A DNA stretch of 64,000 nt. Origin: CAXXOZ01 sp963676435. GTDB lineage: Bacteria > Bacillota > Clostridia > Lachnospirales > Lachnospiraceae. How positions within the stretch are numbered: position 1 is the first letter of the stretch; the number at the start of each line of letters is the position of its first letter. Position numbers and translations under genes: made by a program. The stretch covers positions 62,001 to 126,000 of the forward strand of contig CAXXOZ010000009.1 in NCBI GenBank assembly GCA_963676435.2. The letters are read 5' to 3'. Below the pieces are notes generated by a model. The model saw only the letters and a list, made by a program, of their open reading frames with translations, searched no databases and was not told the DNA's origin. Positions 42,282 to 50,970 of this stretch are shown piece by piece.

Positions 42282-43793
42282 ATATTTAGCAGAGTTTTTA
42301 GTGCTGGTTTAAAAGGTGTATCAAGTTATATGGTGTCCATTGAAGCAGATGTGAGTAATGGATTACCATGTTTTAATATGGTGGGATTATTGTCATCAGA
42401 AGTAAGGGAAGCAAAAGAAAGAGTTAGATCAGCGATTAAAAACTCAGGCTTTTTTATACCTTCAAAAAGAATTACATTAAGTTTATCTCCTGCATACACA
42501 AAAAAAGAAGGTTCAGGTTTTGATTTACCTATTGCTATTTCGTTATTAGCAGCTGTAGGTGAAATAGAAACAAAAAAAATAGCAAACTGTATGTTTGTTG
42601 GAGAACTGAGTTTGAATGGAAACTTAAAGAAAACAAAAGGAATACTTTTGATTTCTAAACTTGCTATAAAAAATAAAGTTAAGAAAATTTTTATTCCAAA
42701 AGTTAATTTAAATGAAGTTAAACTAATAAATGGTATAGAAATAATTGGAGTAGATTCTTTGAATGAAGTTGTTTTGATTTTAAAGGATAAAATTAAGACT
42801 CCTATAAAAAAGAATTTAGAAGAAGATATTTTTAATGATGAAAATATTTTATTTGATTTTAAGGATATTTATGGACAAGATCTTGTGAAAAGGGCGACAC
42901 AGATAGCTGTAGCAGGAATGCATAACATATTATATATAGGTGGTCCAGGGTCGGGTAAAACAATGATATCAAAAGCAATATCTGGAATTCTTCCTAAGAT
43001 GTCAACAGAAGAAATGCTGGAGGTTACTGGAATTTATAGTGCTATGGGAAGTTTGTCATCAAGTGGAGTAATATCTAAAAGACCTTATAGAACTGTTCAT
43101 CACACTACAACTACCATTGCTTTAATAGGTGGAGGTAAAAACCCCAAACCAGGAGAAATAACTTTAGCTCATAAAGGAGTTTTATTTTTAGATGAATTAC
43201 CAGAATTTAAAAGAGAAGCTGTTGAGTCTTTAAGAGAGCCTATGGAAGATAAGAAAATAATAATTAACAGGAAAGAAGGTTCGTTTGAGTTTCCTTCAGA
43301 CTTTATGTTTGTAGGAGCGATGAATCCTTGTCCTTGTGGATATTATCCTGACAAAAGTAAATGTGACTGCAGTCCTTATGAAATAAACAGATACCTTAAT
43401 AAGGTTAAAGGGGCGTTGCTTGACAGGATTGATATATGTGTGGAAACGCCAAAATTAAAGATTGAGGATTTACAAAGTGAAAATAAAAATGAAAGTTCTA
43501 AAGAAATAAGAAAAAAGATTGAAAGAGTGCACGATATTCAAAAAAACAGATATTGTAAAGAAAAAGTTGAATTTAATAGTTCTCTTTCCGAAGGCAATAT
43601 AAAAAAATATTGTCCTCTTGGGAAAAAAGAATTAAAAACTATGGAGAAGATTTTTAACAAAATGAATATTAGTGGTAGAGGATACCATAAAATAATAAAA
43701 GTAGCGAGGACTATAGCAGATTTTGAAGGAGAAGAGGATATAAAAGAAGAACATTTGCTTGAGGCTTTTGCGTATAGAAGTTTTGTTCAGTAA
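42282..43793 (+). CDS. YifB-family Mg-chelatase-like AAA+ ATPase, probable ATA start
   Basis: About 503 residues. The family N-terminus ('FSRVFSAGLKGVSSYMVSIEADVSNGLPCFNMVGL') begins at 42282, where the codon is ATA, six bases after AGGGGTGAT. The in-frame GTG at 42273 lies inside that ribosome site and has none of its own. The ChlI-like N-terminal domain ('SLSPAYTKKEGSGFDLPIAISLL') precedes the AAA+ core with Walker A 'LYIGGPGSGKTMISKAI', Walker B 'VLFLDELPEF', then 'MFVGAMNPCPCGYYPD' and 'LLDRIDICVETP'. Homologues (ComM) aid branch migration in transformation, and dprA follows directly. Confidence 0.88.
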   Translation: MFSRVFSAGLKGVSSYMVSIEADVSNGLPCFNMVGLLSSEVREAKERVRSAIKNSGFFIPSKRITLSLSPAYTKKEGSGFDLPIAISLLAAVGEIETKKIANCMFVGELSLNGNLKKTKGILLISKLAIKNKVKKIFIPKVNLNEVKLINGIEIIGVDSLNEVVLILKDKIKTPIKKNLEEDIFNDENILFDFKDIYGQDLVKRATQIAVAGMHNILYIGGPGSGKTMISKAISGILPKMSTEEMLEVTGIYSAMGSLSSSGVISKRPYRTVHHTTTTIALIGGGKNPKPGEITLAHKGVLFLDELPEFKREAVESLREPMEDKKIIINRKEGSFEFPSDFMFVGAMNPCPCGYYPDKSKCDCSPYEINRYLNKVKGALLDRIDICVETPKLKIEDLQSENKNESSKEIRKKIERVHDIQKNRYCKEKVEFNSSLSEGNIKKYCPLGKKELKTMEKIFNKMNISGRGYHKIIKVARTIADFEGEEDIKEEHLLEAFAYRSFVQ

Positions 43794-43801
43794 GGAGAAA
43801 A

Positions 43802-44890
43802 ATGATAGAAGAAGAATACTGGTATTGGCTTACAAATATAAAAAATATTGGCAATAAAAAGATTTCAATATTACTAAAAAAATTTGAAAACCCAGCAGAA
43901 GTATATTTTGCGGGAGAAAAGAAGTTGGAAAATATTTTTGGGATAAAGAAAGAGGATATATGTAATATTCTTACTAGCAAGGATGAATATAAAATAAAAA
44001 AGGAAGTTGAATTCCTTAAAGAAAAAAATATTAAGTTTATTTATTATGGAAGCTTAGATTATCCAGAAAAATTATTTAACATATATGATCCACCGTATTC
44101 CTTCTATATAAAAGGGAGTTTGCCTAAACCTGAAATAGAAACGATTGCTATAATAGGAGCAAGAAACTGCACGGAATACGGAAAAATAGTGGCAAAAGAA
44201 ATAGCATTTAAACTTTCTGGTATGGGTGTACAAATTATTAGTGGCATGGCAAGAGGTGTTGACTCTTCTGCTCAATGGGGAGCTATAAATAATAATGGAA
44301 AATGCTTTGCAGTTTTAGGTTCAGGAATAGATGTTTGTTATCCAAAAGAAAATAAAGATTTGTATTTAGAAACTATGAATTCAGGAGGAGTAATTTCTGA
44401 ATATTCTTTAGGTAGTAAACCAGATTCATGGAGGTTTCCTCATAGAAATAGAATAATAAGTGGATTGGCAGATAAATTAATTGTTGTTGAAGCAAAAGAG
44501 AAAAGTGGGACATGTATTACAGTGGAATACGCACTTGAACAGGGAAAAGATGTTTACGCAGTTCCAGGAAGGGTAAATGATCCTTTAAGTCAAGGATGTA
44601 ACAGATTAATAAAACAAGGTGCTAATATATTGACGGATATAAAAGATGTGCTTTATGAATATGGAGATATAGTGGAAGAAGGGCCAGATTTTAGTGTAAA
44701 TAGAAAATACCCTATTGCAAAAGATTTAGAAGTGTTGTATAGTTGTGTATATTTATTACCTAAAAGTCTTCATGATATAATAGAAGAATCTGGAATGGAG
44801 ACAAAGGATGTAATTAATGGTTTGATGAGATTAGAATTTATGGATTTGATTCATGAACCTATAAAAAACTATTATTCTTTAAAAGAATAG
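43802..44890 (+). CDS. dprA: DNA-processing protein DprA
   Basis: A 362-residue DprA, start ATG after AAGGAGAAA, eight bases after the YifB-type gene. An N-terminal SAM/HhH-like part ('NIKNIGNKKISILLKKF') leads into the Rossmann fold with 'IAIIGARNCTEYGKIVA', 'QIISGMARGVDSSAQWGAI', 'AVLGSGIDVCYPKENKDLY' and 'FPHRNRIISGLADKLIVVEAKEKSGTCITVEYALEQGKDVYAVPG'; a winged helix ends it. It loads RecA on incoming single-stranded DNA. Confidence 0.94.
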   Translation: MIEEEYWYWLTNIKNIGNKKISILLKKFENPAEVYFAGEKKLENIFGIKKEDICNILTSKDEYKIKKEVEFLKEKNIKFIYYGSLDYPEKLFNIYDPPYSFYIKGSLPKPEIETIAIIGARNCTEYGKIVAKEIAFKLSGMGVQIISGMARGVDSSAQWGAINNNGKCFAVLGSGIDVCYPKENKDLYLETMNSGGVISEYSLGSKPDSWRFPHRNRIISGLADKLIVVEAKEKSGTCITVEYALEQGKDVYAVPGRVNDPLSQGCNRLIKQGANILTDIKDVLYEYGDIVEEGPDFSVNRKYPIAKDLEVLYSCVYLLPKSLHDIIEESGMETKDVINGLMRLEFMDLIHEPIKNYYSLKE

Positions 44891-44903
44891 AAAGAAGGAA
44901 ATT

Positions 44904-46976
44904 ATGCCCAAATATTTGGTGATTGTGGAATCGCCTGCAAAGGTGAAAACAATTAAAAAATTTTTAGGCTCTAACTATGAGGTGGCGGCTTCTAACGGAC
45001 ATGTCAGAGATTTGCCAAAGAGCACACTTGGAATAGATATTGAAGACGACTATGAGCCAAAATATATAACCATTAGAGGTAAGGGAGATATTCTTGCAAC
45101 CTTAAGAAGAGAAGCTAAAAAAGCAGATAAAGTATATCTGGCAACTGACCCCGACCGTGAAGGAGAAGCCATATCCTGGCATTTAGCCCAAGCGTTGAAG
45201 TTAGATGATAAGAAAATGCGAAGGATTACATTTAATGAAATAACAAAAACAGCAGTTTCATCATCATTAAAAGATTCTAGAGAAATAGATATGAACTTAG
45301 TAGATTCTCAGCAAACTAGAAGAATTCTTGATAGAATGGTGGGTTATACTATAAGTCCATTGTTGTGGGAAAAAGTAAAAAGAGGTCTTAGTGCAGGAAG
45401 GGTTCAGTCTGTTGCATTAAGAATGATATGTGATAGAGAAGAGGAGATAAATGCCTTTATACCAGAAGAATATTGGAGTCTTGGGGCATTTTTAAAGCTT
45501 AAAGGTGAAAAGAAGCTTATAGAAGCTAAGTTCCATGGGACCCAAAAAGGTAAGATGGAAATAAAAAATAAAGAACAGTTAGATGAGATTTTAAGTAAAA
45601 TATCTGATGAAGAATTTAAAGTTTCTGATATTAAAAATGGTGAAAGAGTTAAAAAACAACCTCAACCATTTATAACAAGTACCTTGCAACAAGAGGCTTC
45701 AAAAGCATTAAATTTTTCAACTATAAAAACAATGAGAACTGCACAGCAATTATATGAAGGTATTGACATAAAGGGTAGAGGAACCATTGGTATAATTACA
45801 TATTTACGTACTGATTCTACGAGGATTTCAGACGAAGCAATTTTGTCTGCTAATGAGTTTATAAAAGAAAATTACGGAGAAGAGTACTTATTAGGTGCCC
45901 AGACTTCTAAAAAAACAGATAAAAAAATACAGGATGCCCATGAAGCTATAAGACCTACGGATATATCATTGACACCTACAAAAGTTAAAGAAAATCTAAC
46001 AAGAGATCAATTTAGACTTTATCAACTTATTTGGAAAAGGTTTGTTGCAAGTAGAATGGCTCCTGCAAAATATAAAACTATTTCAGTTAAATTTGGGATT
46101 GATGAATATATTTTTACATCATCTGCATCAAAAATTGAATTTAATGGCTACATGTCAGTCTATATGTCTACAGATGAGGATAAAGAAGAAAATAATGCGG
46201 TTATTAGTAAAGTGACAAAAGAAAGCACTTTGGAAGTTGAAAATATTGAAAGTAAACAGCATTTTACTCAGCCTCCAGCTCATTTTACAGAAGCTGCGTT
46301 AGTTAAGGCTATGGAAGAAGAAGGAATAGGAAGACCTAGTACATATGCACCGACTATTACAACTATCCTTGCAAGAAGATATATAGTAAAAGAAAATAAA
46401 AATTTATATGTTACAGAAATAGGGGAAATTGTTAATAAAATTATGAAACAGGCATTCCCGGTTATTATAGATTCTAGTTTTACTGCTAATGTTGAATCTC
46501 TTTTAGACAAAATTGAAGAGGGAAAGGTGCAGTGGAAAACTGTTATTAGAAACTTTTATCCAGACCTAGACGAAGCAGTTAAAAATGCTGAAAAAGAATT
46601 ATCAAAAATCAAAATAGAAGATGAGGTAACAGAAGAAATTTGTGAAAACTGTGGGAAAAACATGGTTATAAAATATGGTCCTCATGGAAAGTTTTTAGCT
46701 TGTCCGGGATTTCCAGAATGTAGGACAACAAAACCATATTTTGAAAAAACAGGTATACCTTGTCCGAAATGTGAAAAAGAAGTTGTTATAAAGAAGACTA
46801 AAAAAGGTAGAAAATATTTTGGATGTGAAAATAATCCAGAGTGTGATTTCATGTCATGGCAAAAACCATTAAAAGAAAAATGCCCGGAATGTGGTGAATA
46901 TTTGTTACAAAAGGGTAGTAAAGCAGTCTGTAGTAATGAAAATTGTGGATATTTAGAGAATATTAAAGAAAAATAA
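44904..46976 (+). CDS. topA: DNA topoisomerase I
   Basis: A 690-residue type IA topoisomerase, start ATG after GAAGGAAA. The Toprim domain has 'LVIVESPAKVKTIKKFLG' and 'VYLATDPDREGEAISWHLA'; the catalytic Tyr is in 'GIITYLRTDSTRIS' near residue 300, and 'EEGIGRPSTYAPTITTI' follows. Three C-terminal zinc ribbons are visible ('CENCGKNM...CPGFPEC', 'CPKCEKEV...CENNPEC', 'CPECGEYL...CSNENC'). It relaxes negative supercoils. It is followed directly by codY, a common Firmicutes order. Confidence 0.96.
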   Translation: MPKYLVIVESPAKVKTIKKFLGSNYEVAASNGHVRDLPKSTLGIDIEDDYEPKYITIRGKGDILATLRREAKKADKVYLATDPDREGEAISWHLAQALKLDDKKMRRITFNEITKTAVSSSLKDSREIDMNLVDSQQTRRILDRMVGYTISPLLWEKVKRGLSAGRVQSVALRMICDREEEINAFIPEEYWSLGAFLKLKGEKKLIEAKFHGTQKGKMEIKNKEQLDEILSKISDEEFKVSDIKNGERVKKQPQPFITSTLQQEASKALNFSTIKTMRTAQQLYEGIDIKGRGTIGIITYLRTDSTRISDEAILSANEFIKENYGEEYLLGAQTSKKTDKKIQDAHEAIRPTDISLTPTKVKENLTRDQFRLYQLIWKRFVASRMAPAKYKTISVKFGIDEYIFTSSASKIEFNGYMSVYMSTDEDKEENNAVISKVTKESTLEVENIESKQHFTQPPAHFTEAALVKAMEEEGIGRPSTYAPTITTILARRYIVKENKNLYVTEIGEIVNKIMKQAFPVIIDSSFTANVESLLDKIEEGKVQWKTVIRNFYPDLDEAVKNAEKELSKIKIEDEVTEEICENCGKNMVIKYGPHGKFLACPGFPECRTTKPYFEKTGIPCPKCEKEVVIKKTKKGRKYFGCENNPECDFMSWQKPLKEKCPECGEYLLQKGSKAVCSNENCGYLENIKEK

Positions 46977-47005
46977 AACAAATTGTGAACTTTTCTATCA
47001 AATGC

Positions 47006-47034
47006 TTGTAAATAGGTTACTAATGTGCTATCTT
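47006..47034 (+). promoter_or_regulatory. Candidate codY promoter
   Basis: TTGTAA at 47006-47011, 17-base spacer, TATCTT at 47029-47034, 32 bases before the chosen start. Confidence 0.45.
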
Positions 47035-47066
47035 TACTTTGGATGTTTTTGCTAGGAGGTTTTAAT

Positions 47067-47837
47067 ATGAGTATTGAGTTATTGGACAAAACCAGAAAAA
47101 TAAACAGGCTTTTACATACAAACAGCAATACAAAAGTTGTGTTTAATGATATCTGTGGAGTTCTAAGTGAAATTCTTGAATCAAATATATTGATTACAAG
47201 TAAAAAAGGAAAGGTTCTAGGTATTGGAATTTCTTCAAGTGTTGAAGAAATCAAAGAACTAATTGAAGACAAAGTTGGTGACCATGTAGAAAAGTTATTT
47301 AACGAAAGATTATTAGCTATTTTATCTACAAAAGAAAATGTTAATATGCTTACATTGGGTTTTAGTGATGAATATTCAAAAACATGTCAGGCACTTATTA
47401 CTCCAATAGAAATTTCAGGAGAAAGATTAGGAACATTGTTTGTATATAGACACGATCCTGAGTATAAGATAAGTGATATTATCCTTGCAGAGTATGGGGC
47501 GACAGTTGTCGGACTTGAAATGTTAAGATCAGTAAATGAAGAAAGTGCAGAAGAAGTAAGGAAAATCCAAATAGTTAAGTCGGCTATTAGCACATTATCT
47601 TTTTCAGAGCTTGAAGCTATTTCTCATATATTTGATGAGTTAGGTGGAAACGAAGGGATTTTAGTTGCTAGTAAAATTGCTGACAGAGTTGGAATAACCA
47701 GATCTGTAATAGTAAATGCGCTAAGAAAATTTGAAAGTGCAGGAGTTATTGAGTCTAGATCTTCAGGAATGAAAGGAACTTATATAAAAGTTGTTAATGA
47801 TCTTGTGTTTGAAGAACTAAAGAAATTGAAAAAATAA
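47067..47837 (+). CDS. codY: GTP- and branched-chain amino acid-sensing repressor CodY
   Basis: A 256-residue CodY. ATG at 47067 follows AGGAGG and gives the family's usual length; an upstream in-frame codon would overlap the promoter. The GAF domain covers about 1-155 ('LLDKTRKINRLLH', 'YSKTCQALITPIEISGERLGTLFVYRHD'). The winged helix near residues 200-240 includes 'ASKIADRVGITRSVIVNALRKFESAGVIESRSSGMKGTYIKV'. It represses nutrient, motility and competence genes in Bacilli; lying just before the flagellar operon, it may do so here. Confidence 0.95.
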   Translation: MSIELLDKTRKINRLLHTNSNTKVVFNDICGVLSEILESNILITSKKGKVLGIGISSSVEEIKELIEDKVGDHVEKLFNERLLAILSTKENVNMLTLGFSDEYSKTCQALITPIEISGERLGTLFVYRHDPEYKISDIILAEYGATVVGLEMLRSVNEESAEEVRKIQIVKSAISTLSFSELEAISHIFDELGGNEGILVASKIADRVGITRSVIVNALRKFESAGVIESRSSGMKGTYIKVVNDLVFEELKKLKK

Positions 47838-47888
47838 GTCGATAAATTATATATGTGAATAATGATTTATGGATTTAAAAGGAATTAA

Positions 47889-47940
47889 AGACTATCCTAA
47901 AAAGCAAAAGGAATTTGCTTGAATGGGTAGTCTCTTTTTT
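47889..47940 (+). terminator. Terminator after codY
   Basis: AGACTATCC (47889-47897) pairs with GGGTAGTCT (47925-47933, one G-T pair); an inner AAGCAAA/TTTGCTT stem lies between. CTTTTTTAG follows. Confidence 0.85.
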
Positions 47941-48107
47941 AGATTATAGGAATTTTCTCCGAAACTCCCTATAATGCAGAACTCTTTGTTCATTTACATA
48001 TAATTTGTAGAATGCTTATAAAATCGCTGTAATGCCCACTGTTGAGGGCATAACACAAGATGGTGTTATTGTTTTGATGTATTTATACAAAAAACCACAA
48101 AATATGC

Positions 48108-48136
48108 TTGCCATTTTATAACAATCCCACTATAAT
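48108..48136 (+). promoter_or_regulatory. Sigma-A promoter of the flagellar operon
   Basis: TTGCCA at 48108-48113, 17-base spacer and TATAAT at 48131-48136, 36 bases before flgB. I see no flagellar sigma (sigma-D) site, so this operon is probably early-class. Confidence 0.8.
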
Positions 48137-48172
48137 GAATATTATACAGGGTGTAAAAGAAAGGAGTTTTTT

Positions 48173-48568
48173 ATGATAAGTTCTAATGCTTACAATTTTA
48201 TCAATGTTCTGGATAGAGCGGCGGATGCAAGCTGGGCAAGAAATGAAGTTATATCTAACAATATTGCAAATGTTTCAACCCCCAATTATAAAAGAAAAGA
48301 CATTGATTTTGAGTCTTTTTTATCAAATGAACTTAAAGCAAAAGCTTCAAGCAGTTCTCTTAGAGAAGCTGTAGATGACCTAGATGTAAATAATTTAAGA
48401 ATAAGGACTAGAACAGACAATTCAAGTCTTTCTTATAGATTAGACGGAAACAATGTGGATATTGATACCGAAAATGTTGAACTTGCTTCAAATCAAATCA
48501 AATATGAAGCTTTATTAGATAGTATTTCTCATGAGTTTAATATGTTAAAAACAGCAATGAGTAAATAA
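48173..48568 (+). CDS. flgB: Flagellar basal-body rod protein FlgB
   Basis: A 131-residue proximal rod protein, start ATG after AAAGGAG. The rod signature 'NVLDRAADASWARNEVISNNIANVSTPNYKRKDIDFESFL' covers residues 9-48, and the C-terminal helix 'LASNQIKYEALLDSISHEFNMLKTAM' is typical. It assembles outside the membrane through the flagellar export system, without a signal peptide. First gene of the flagellar operon. Confidence 0.95.
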   Translation: MISSNAYNFINVLDRAADASWARNEVISNNIANVSTPNYKRKDIDFESFLSNELKAKASSSSLREAVDDLDVNNLRIRTRTDNSSLSYRLDGNNVDIDTENVELASNQIKYEALLDSISHEFNMLKTAMSK

Positions 48569-48583
48569 ATGGAGGAATAAAGT

Positions 48584-49018
48584 ATGGGAATATTTAATTC
48601 ATTTAACATAAGTGCTTCAGGAATGTCAGCACAGAGATTAAGAACAGACACTATTTCTCAAAATCTTGCCAATGTAAATACAACAAGTACTTCTGATGGC
48701 GGACCATATAGAAGGCAAACAGTAGTGTTTGCAGAAAAAGAAATGGCTTCATTTGAAGATATACTTACAAGAAGAGGATCTGTTGGCAATGGTGTAAAGG
48801 TGACATCTATTGTAGAGGATACATGGACTGACATGATAGAGGTATATGACCCTTCACATCCTGATTCTGATGAAAATGGTTATGTTACATATCCGAATGT
48901 AAATACAGTAACAGAAATGACAAATTTAATTGATGCTACCAGAGCATATGAAGCCAATGTAACAGCGTTTAATGCAAGTAAAACAATGGCAATGAAAGGG
49001 CTGGAAATAAATAAATAG
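48584..49018 (+). CDS. flgC: Flagellar basal-body rod protein FlgC
   Basis: A 144-residue proximal rod protein, start ATG after GGAGGAATAA. The N-terminus 'FNISASGMSAQRLRTDTISQNLANVNTTST' and C-terminal 'PNVNTVTEMTNLIDATRAYEANVTAFNASKTMAMKGLEI' are diagnostic. It follows flgB by 15 bases. Confidence 0.96.
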   Translation: MGIFNSFNISASGMSAQRLRTDTISQNLANVNTTSTSDGGPYRRQTVVFAEKEMASFEDILTRRGSVGNGVKVTSIVEDTWTDMIEVYDPSHPDSDENGYVTYPNVNTVTEMTNLIDATRAYEANVTAFNASKTMAMKGLEINK

Positions 49019-49040
49019 TCAGCCATAAGGAGGGAAATTG

Positions 49041-49343
49041 ATGGATATTAGTTCTATAGCTTCGGCAGCCTTAAATAGTTCAAGTGCTTCAGGGGTTTCA
49101 AAAACTAATGTAACAGGAGAGTTTGATTCATTACTGTCTTCTGCTATCGATTTGATAGAAGAGACGAATACACTTGCCGCAAACGCAGAAGCAGAGGAGA
49201 TAAAATTTGCCTTGGGAGAATCTGATAATACACATGATTTAAGCATTGCCATGCAAAAAGCCCAGGTTTCTTTGCAATATACTGTTGCAATCAAAAATGC
49301 ATTACTTGACGCGTACAAGGAAATTATGAATATGCAAGTCTAA
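49041..49343 (+). CDS. fliE: Flagellar hook-basal body complex protein FliE
   Basis: About 100 residues, start ATG at 49041 after AAGGAGGGAAA. The conserved C-terminal half is 'NTHDLSIAMQKAQVSLQYTVAIKNALLDAYKEIMNMQV'; the N-terminal part is Ser-rich and variable. FliE joins the MS ring to the rod. It lies between flgC and fliF as in other Firmicutes. Confidence 0.94.
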   Translation: MDISSIASAALNSSSASGVSKTNVTGEFDSLLSSAIDLIEETNTLAANAEAEEIKFALGESDNTHDLSIAMQKAQVSLQYTVAIKNALLDAYKEIMNMQV

Positions 49344-49366
49344 TTCTTAAATAGGAGAAGGTTTTT

Positions 49367-50965
49367 ATGAATGAAAGGTTAAAGAACTTACAGCAAAGGC
49401 TAATTGACTTTTGGAACAAATACGACAGAAAACAAAAAACTATAATGGTAAGTGTAACCTTAATGGTTTTGGTTTTTGTCATTATTTTAGCAACCGTTCT
49501 TACAAGACCAAACTATCAAGTGCTTGTAACCACAAGTTCAACCACAGAAGCAGCAAATGTAAGAGATGTTCTTAACAGTGCAGGTATAAATTTTGAAGTT
49601 TCTAACGATGGTTTAGAGTTTTCAGTTCGAGACAGTGATATATCAGCAGCAAATATCGAACTAGGCGCTAACGATATACCAGCTACAGGTTATTCGTTAC
49701 AGGATGCCTTAAGTGGTGGCTTTACTTCTACAGAAGCTGATAAAGAAAAAATGTATAAAGCGTACTTAGAGGGTAGGATTAAAGAAATACTTGATCAGCT
49801 TGACTATGTAAATTCTTCAACAGTAACACTTGAAAAGCCAAGTGAGATATATAGTGTTCTTGAATCAGAAGAAGAAACTTCAGTTAGTGTTACTTTAGAC
49901 TTGAAATATGAACCTGGAGAAGACAAAATTGATGGACTTGCGAATTATCTGGCTACAGCCGTAGGAAATTCCACAACAAGTAAAATTACAATTGTTGATA
50001 CACAAACAAACCTTCTGTTTTTAGGAGAAGAATCTGATGGAGAAGGTGGGACTAGTATTAGAACACAAAATGACTTGCTTGAACTAAGAACAGAGCAGGT
50101 TGTTTCGAATATAGCAAAACTATTTAATTCAGAATATGATGATGTGAATGTATCACCATTTCTGGATATGAATTTTGATGTAACAAATACAGTTAGTACA
50201 GAATACAACACTGGTGATGAAGATAACGGACCAGTGACTAGTGAATATATAGTAAATGAAGAAGGGTCTTCTGGATATGGAGGAGTACCAGGAACAGATT
50301 CAAATGATGAAGATGTTACTACTTATGAGATCACAGATTCTACTGGTTCTACCAGTACATATACATTAGAACAAAGAGAATATGCAGTAAATGAAACAGT
50401 TACAACCACTCAGGGAGCTATAGGAGCTATAGACTATGACAACTCGAGAGTGGCAATTGTATTAAATAAAACAGTTACATATAGTGAAGAAGAAGAACAG
50501 TTAAGAGGAAGTCTTGATGATATGACGTGGGAAGAATTCCAGCTTGCAAATTCTGATCCAGTTCAAATTACTATAGATGATCAGATTACAGAAATGGTTT
50601 CTTTTGCTACAGGTTTTGATGAAGCCAATATTACAATACAGGCTTATGAAGTACCTAAATTCCAGGATGTTGTGGTAGATCAAGATGGATTTATAAACTA
50701 CTTAGCAATCATATTGGCTGTTTTGATTTTTGGTCTATTAGGATTTGTAGTTTGGAGAAGTTTACGACCAGTAGAAGTTACAGAAACAGAACCAGAGCTT
50801 TCTGTTGAAGCTCTACTATCAAGCACTAAAGAAGCACAGAATGTTGAAGAAATTGATATGAATGATAAATCAGAAATCAGAGTAGCGATAGAGAAATTTG
50901 TGGATGAAAATCCTGAAGCGGTAGCTTTATTGCTTAGAAATTGGTTAAATGAGGATTGGGGGTAA
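49367..50965 (+). CDS. fliF: Flagellar M-ring protein FliF
   Basis: A 532-residue MS-ring protein, start ATG after AATAGGAGAAGG. The first membrane segment is at about 25-45 ('IMVSVTLMVLVFVIILATVL') and the second at about 446-466 ('YLAIILAVLIFGLLGFVVW'). The YscJ-type ring domains lie between ('YQVLVTTSSTTEAANVRDVLNSAGINFEV', 'DKEKMYKAYLEGRIKEILDQLD'), and the C-terminal 'IRVAIEKFVDENPEAVALLLRNWLNEDW' binds FliG. An acidic, Ser/Thr-rich loop of about 60 residues sits near 275-340. Confidence 0.95.
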   Translation: MNERLKNLQQRLIDFWNKYDRKQKTIMVSVTLMVLVFVIILATVLTRPNYQVLVTTSSTTEAANVRDVLNSAGINFEVSNDGLEFSVRDSDISAANIELGANDIPATGYSLQDALSGGFTSTEADKEKMYKAYLEGRIKEILDQLDYVNSSTVTLEKPSEIYSVLESEEETSVSVTLDLKYEPGEDKIDGLANYLATAVGNSTTSKITIVDTQTNLLFLGEESDGEGGTSIRTQNDLLELRTEQVVSNIAKLFNSEYDDVNVSPFLDMNFDVTNTVSTEYNTGDEDNGPVTSEYIVNEEGSSGYGGVPGTDSNDEDVTTYEITDSTGSTSTYTLEQREYAVNETVTTTQGAIGAIDYDNSRVAIVLNKTVTYSEEEEQLRGSLDDMTWEEFQLANSDPVQITIDDQITEMVSFATGFDEANITIQAYEVPKFQDVVVDQDGFINYLAIILAVLIFGLLGFVVWRSLRPVEVTETEPELSVEALLSSTKEAQNVEEIDMNDKSEIRVAIEKFVDENPEAVALLLRNWLNEDWG

Positions 50966-50970
50966 TTAAT

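Larger units (their letters stand above)
47838..48172 (+). other. codY-flgB intergenic region
   Basis: This 335-base gap holds the codY terminator (47889-47940), then GAACTCTTTGTTCATTTA (47979-47996, also found near 40533). Two adjacent hairpins follow: ATGCCC/GGGCAT (48032-48051) and ATAACAC/GTGTTAT (48050-48069). The flagellar promoter is at 48108-48136. I see no gene in it, and no riboswitch I can name. Confidence 0.6.

Noticed and set aside
47941..48172. A cyclic-di-GMP or other known riboswitch before flgB.
   Set aside because: None of the conserved core bases of GEMM-type or other switches I know could be found; only plain hairpins are seen.
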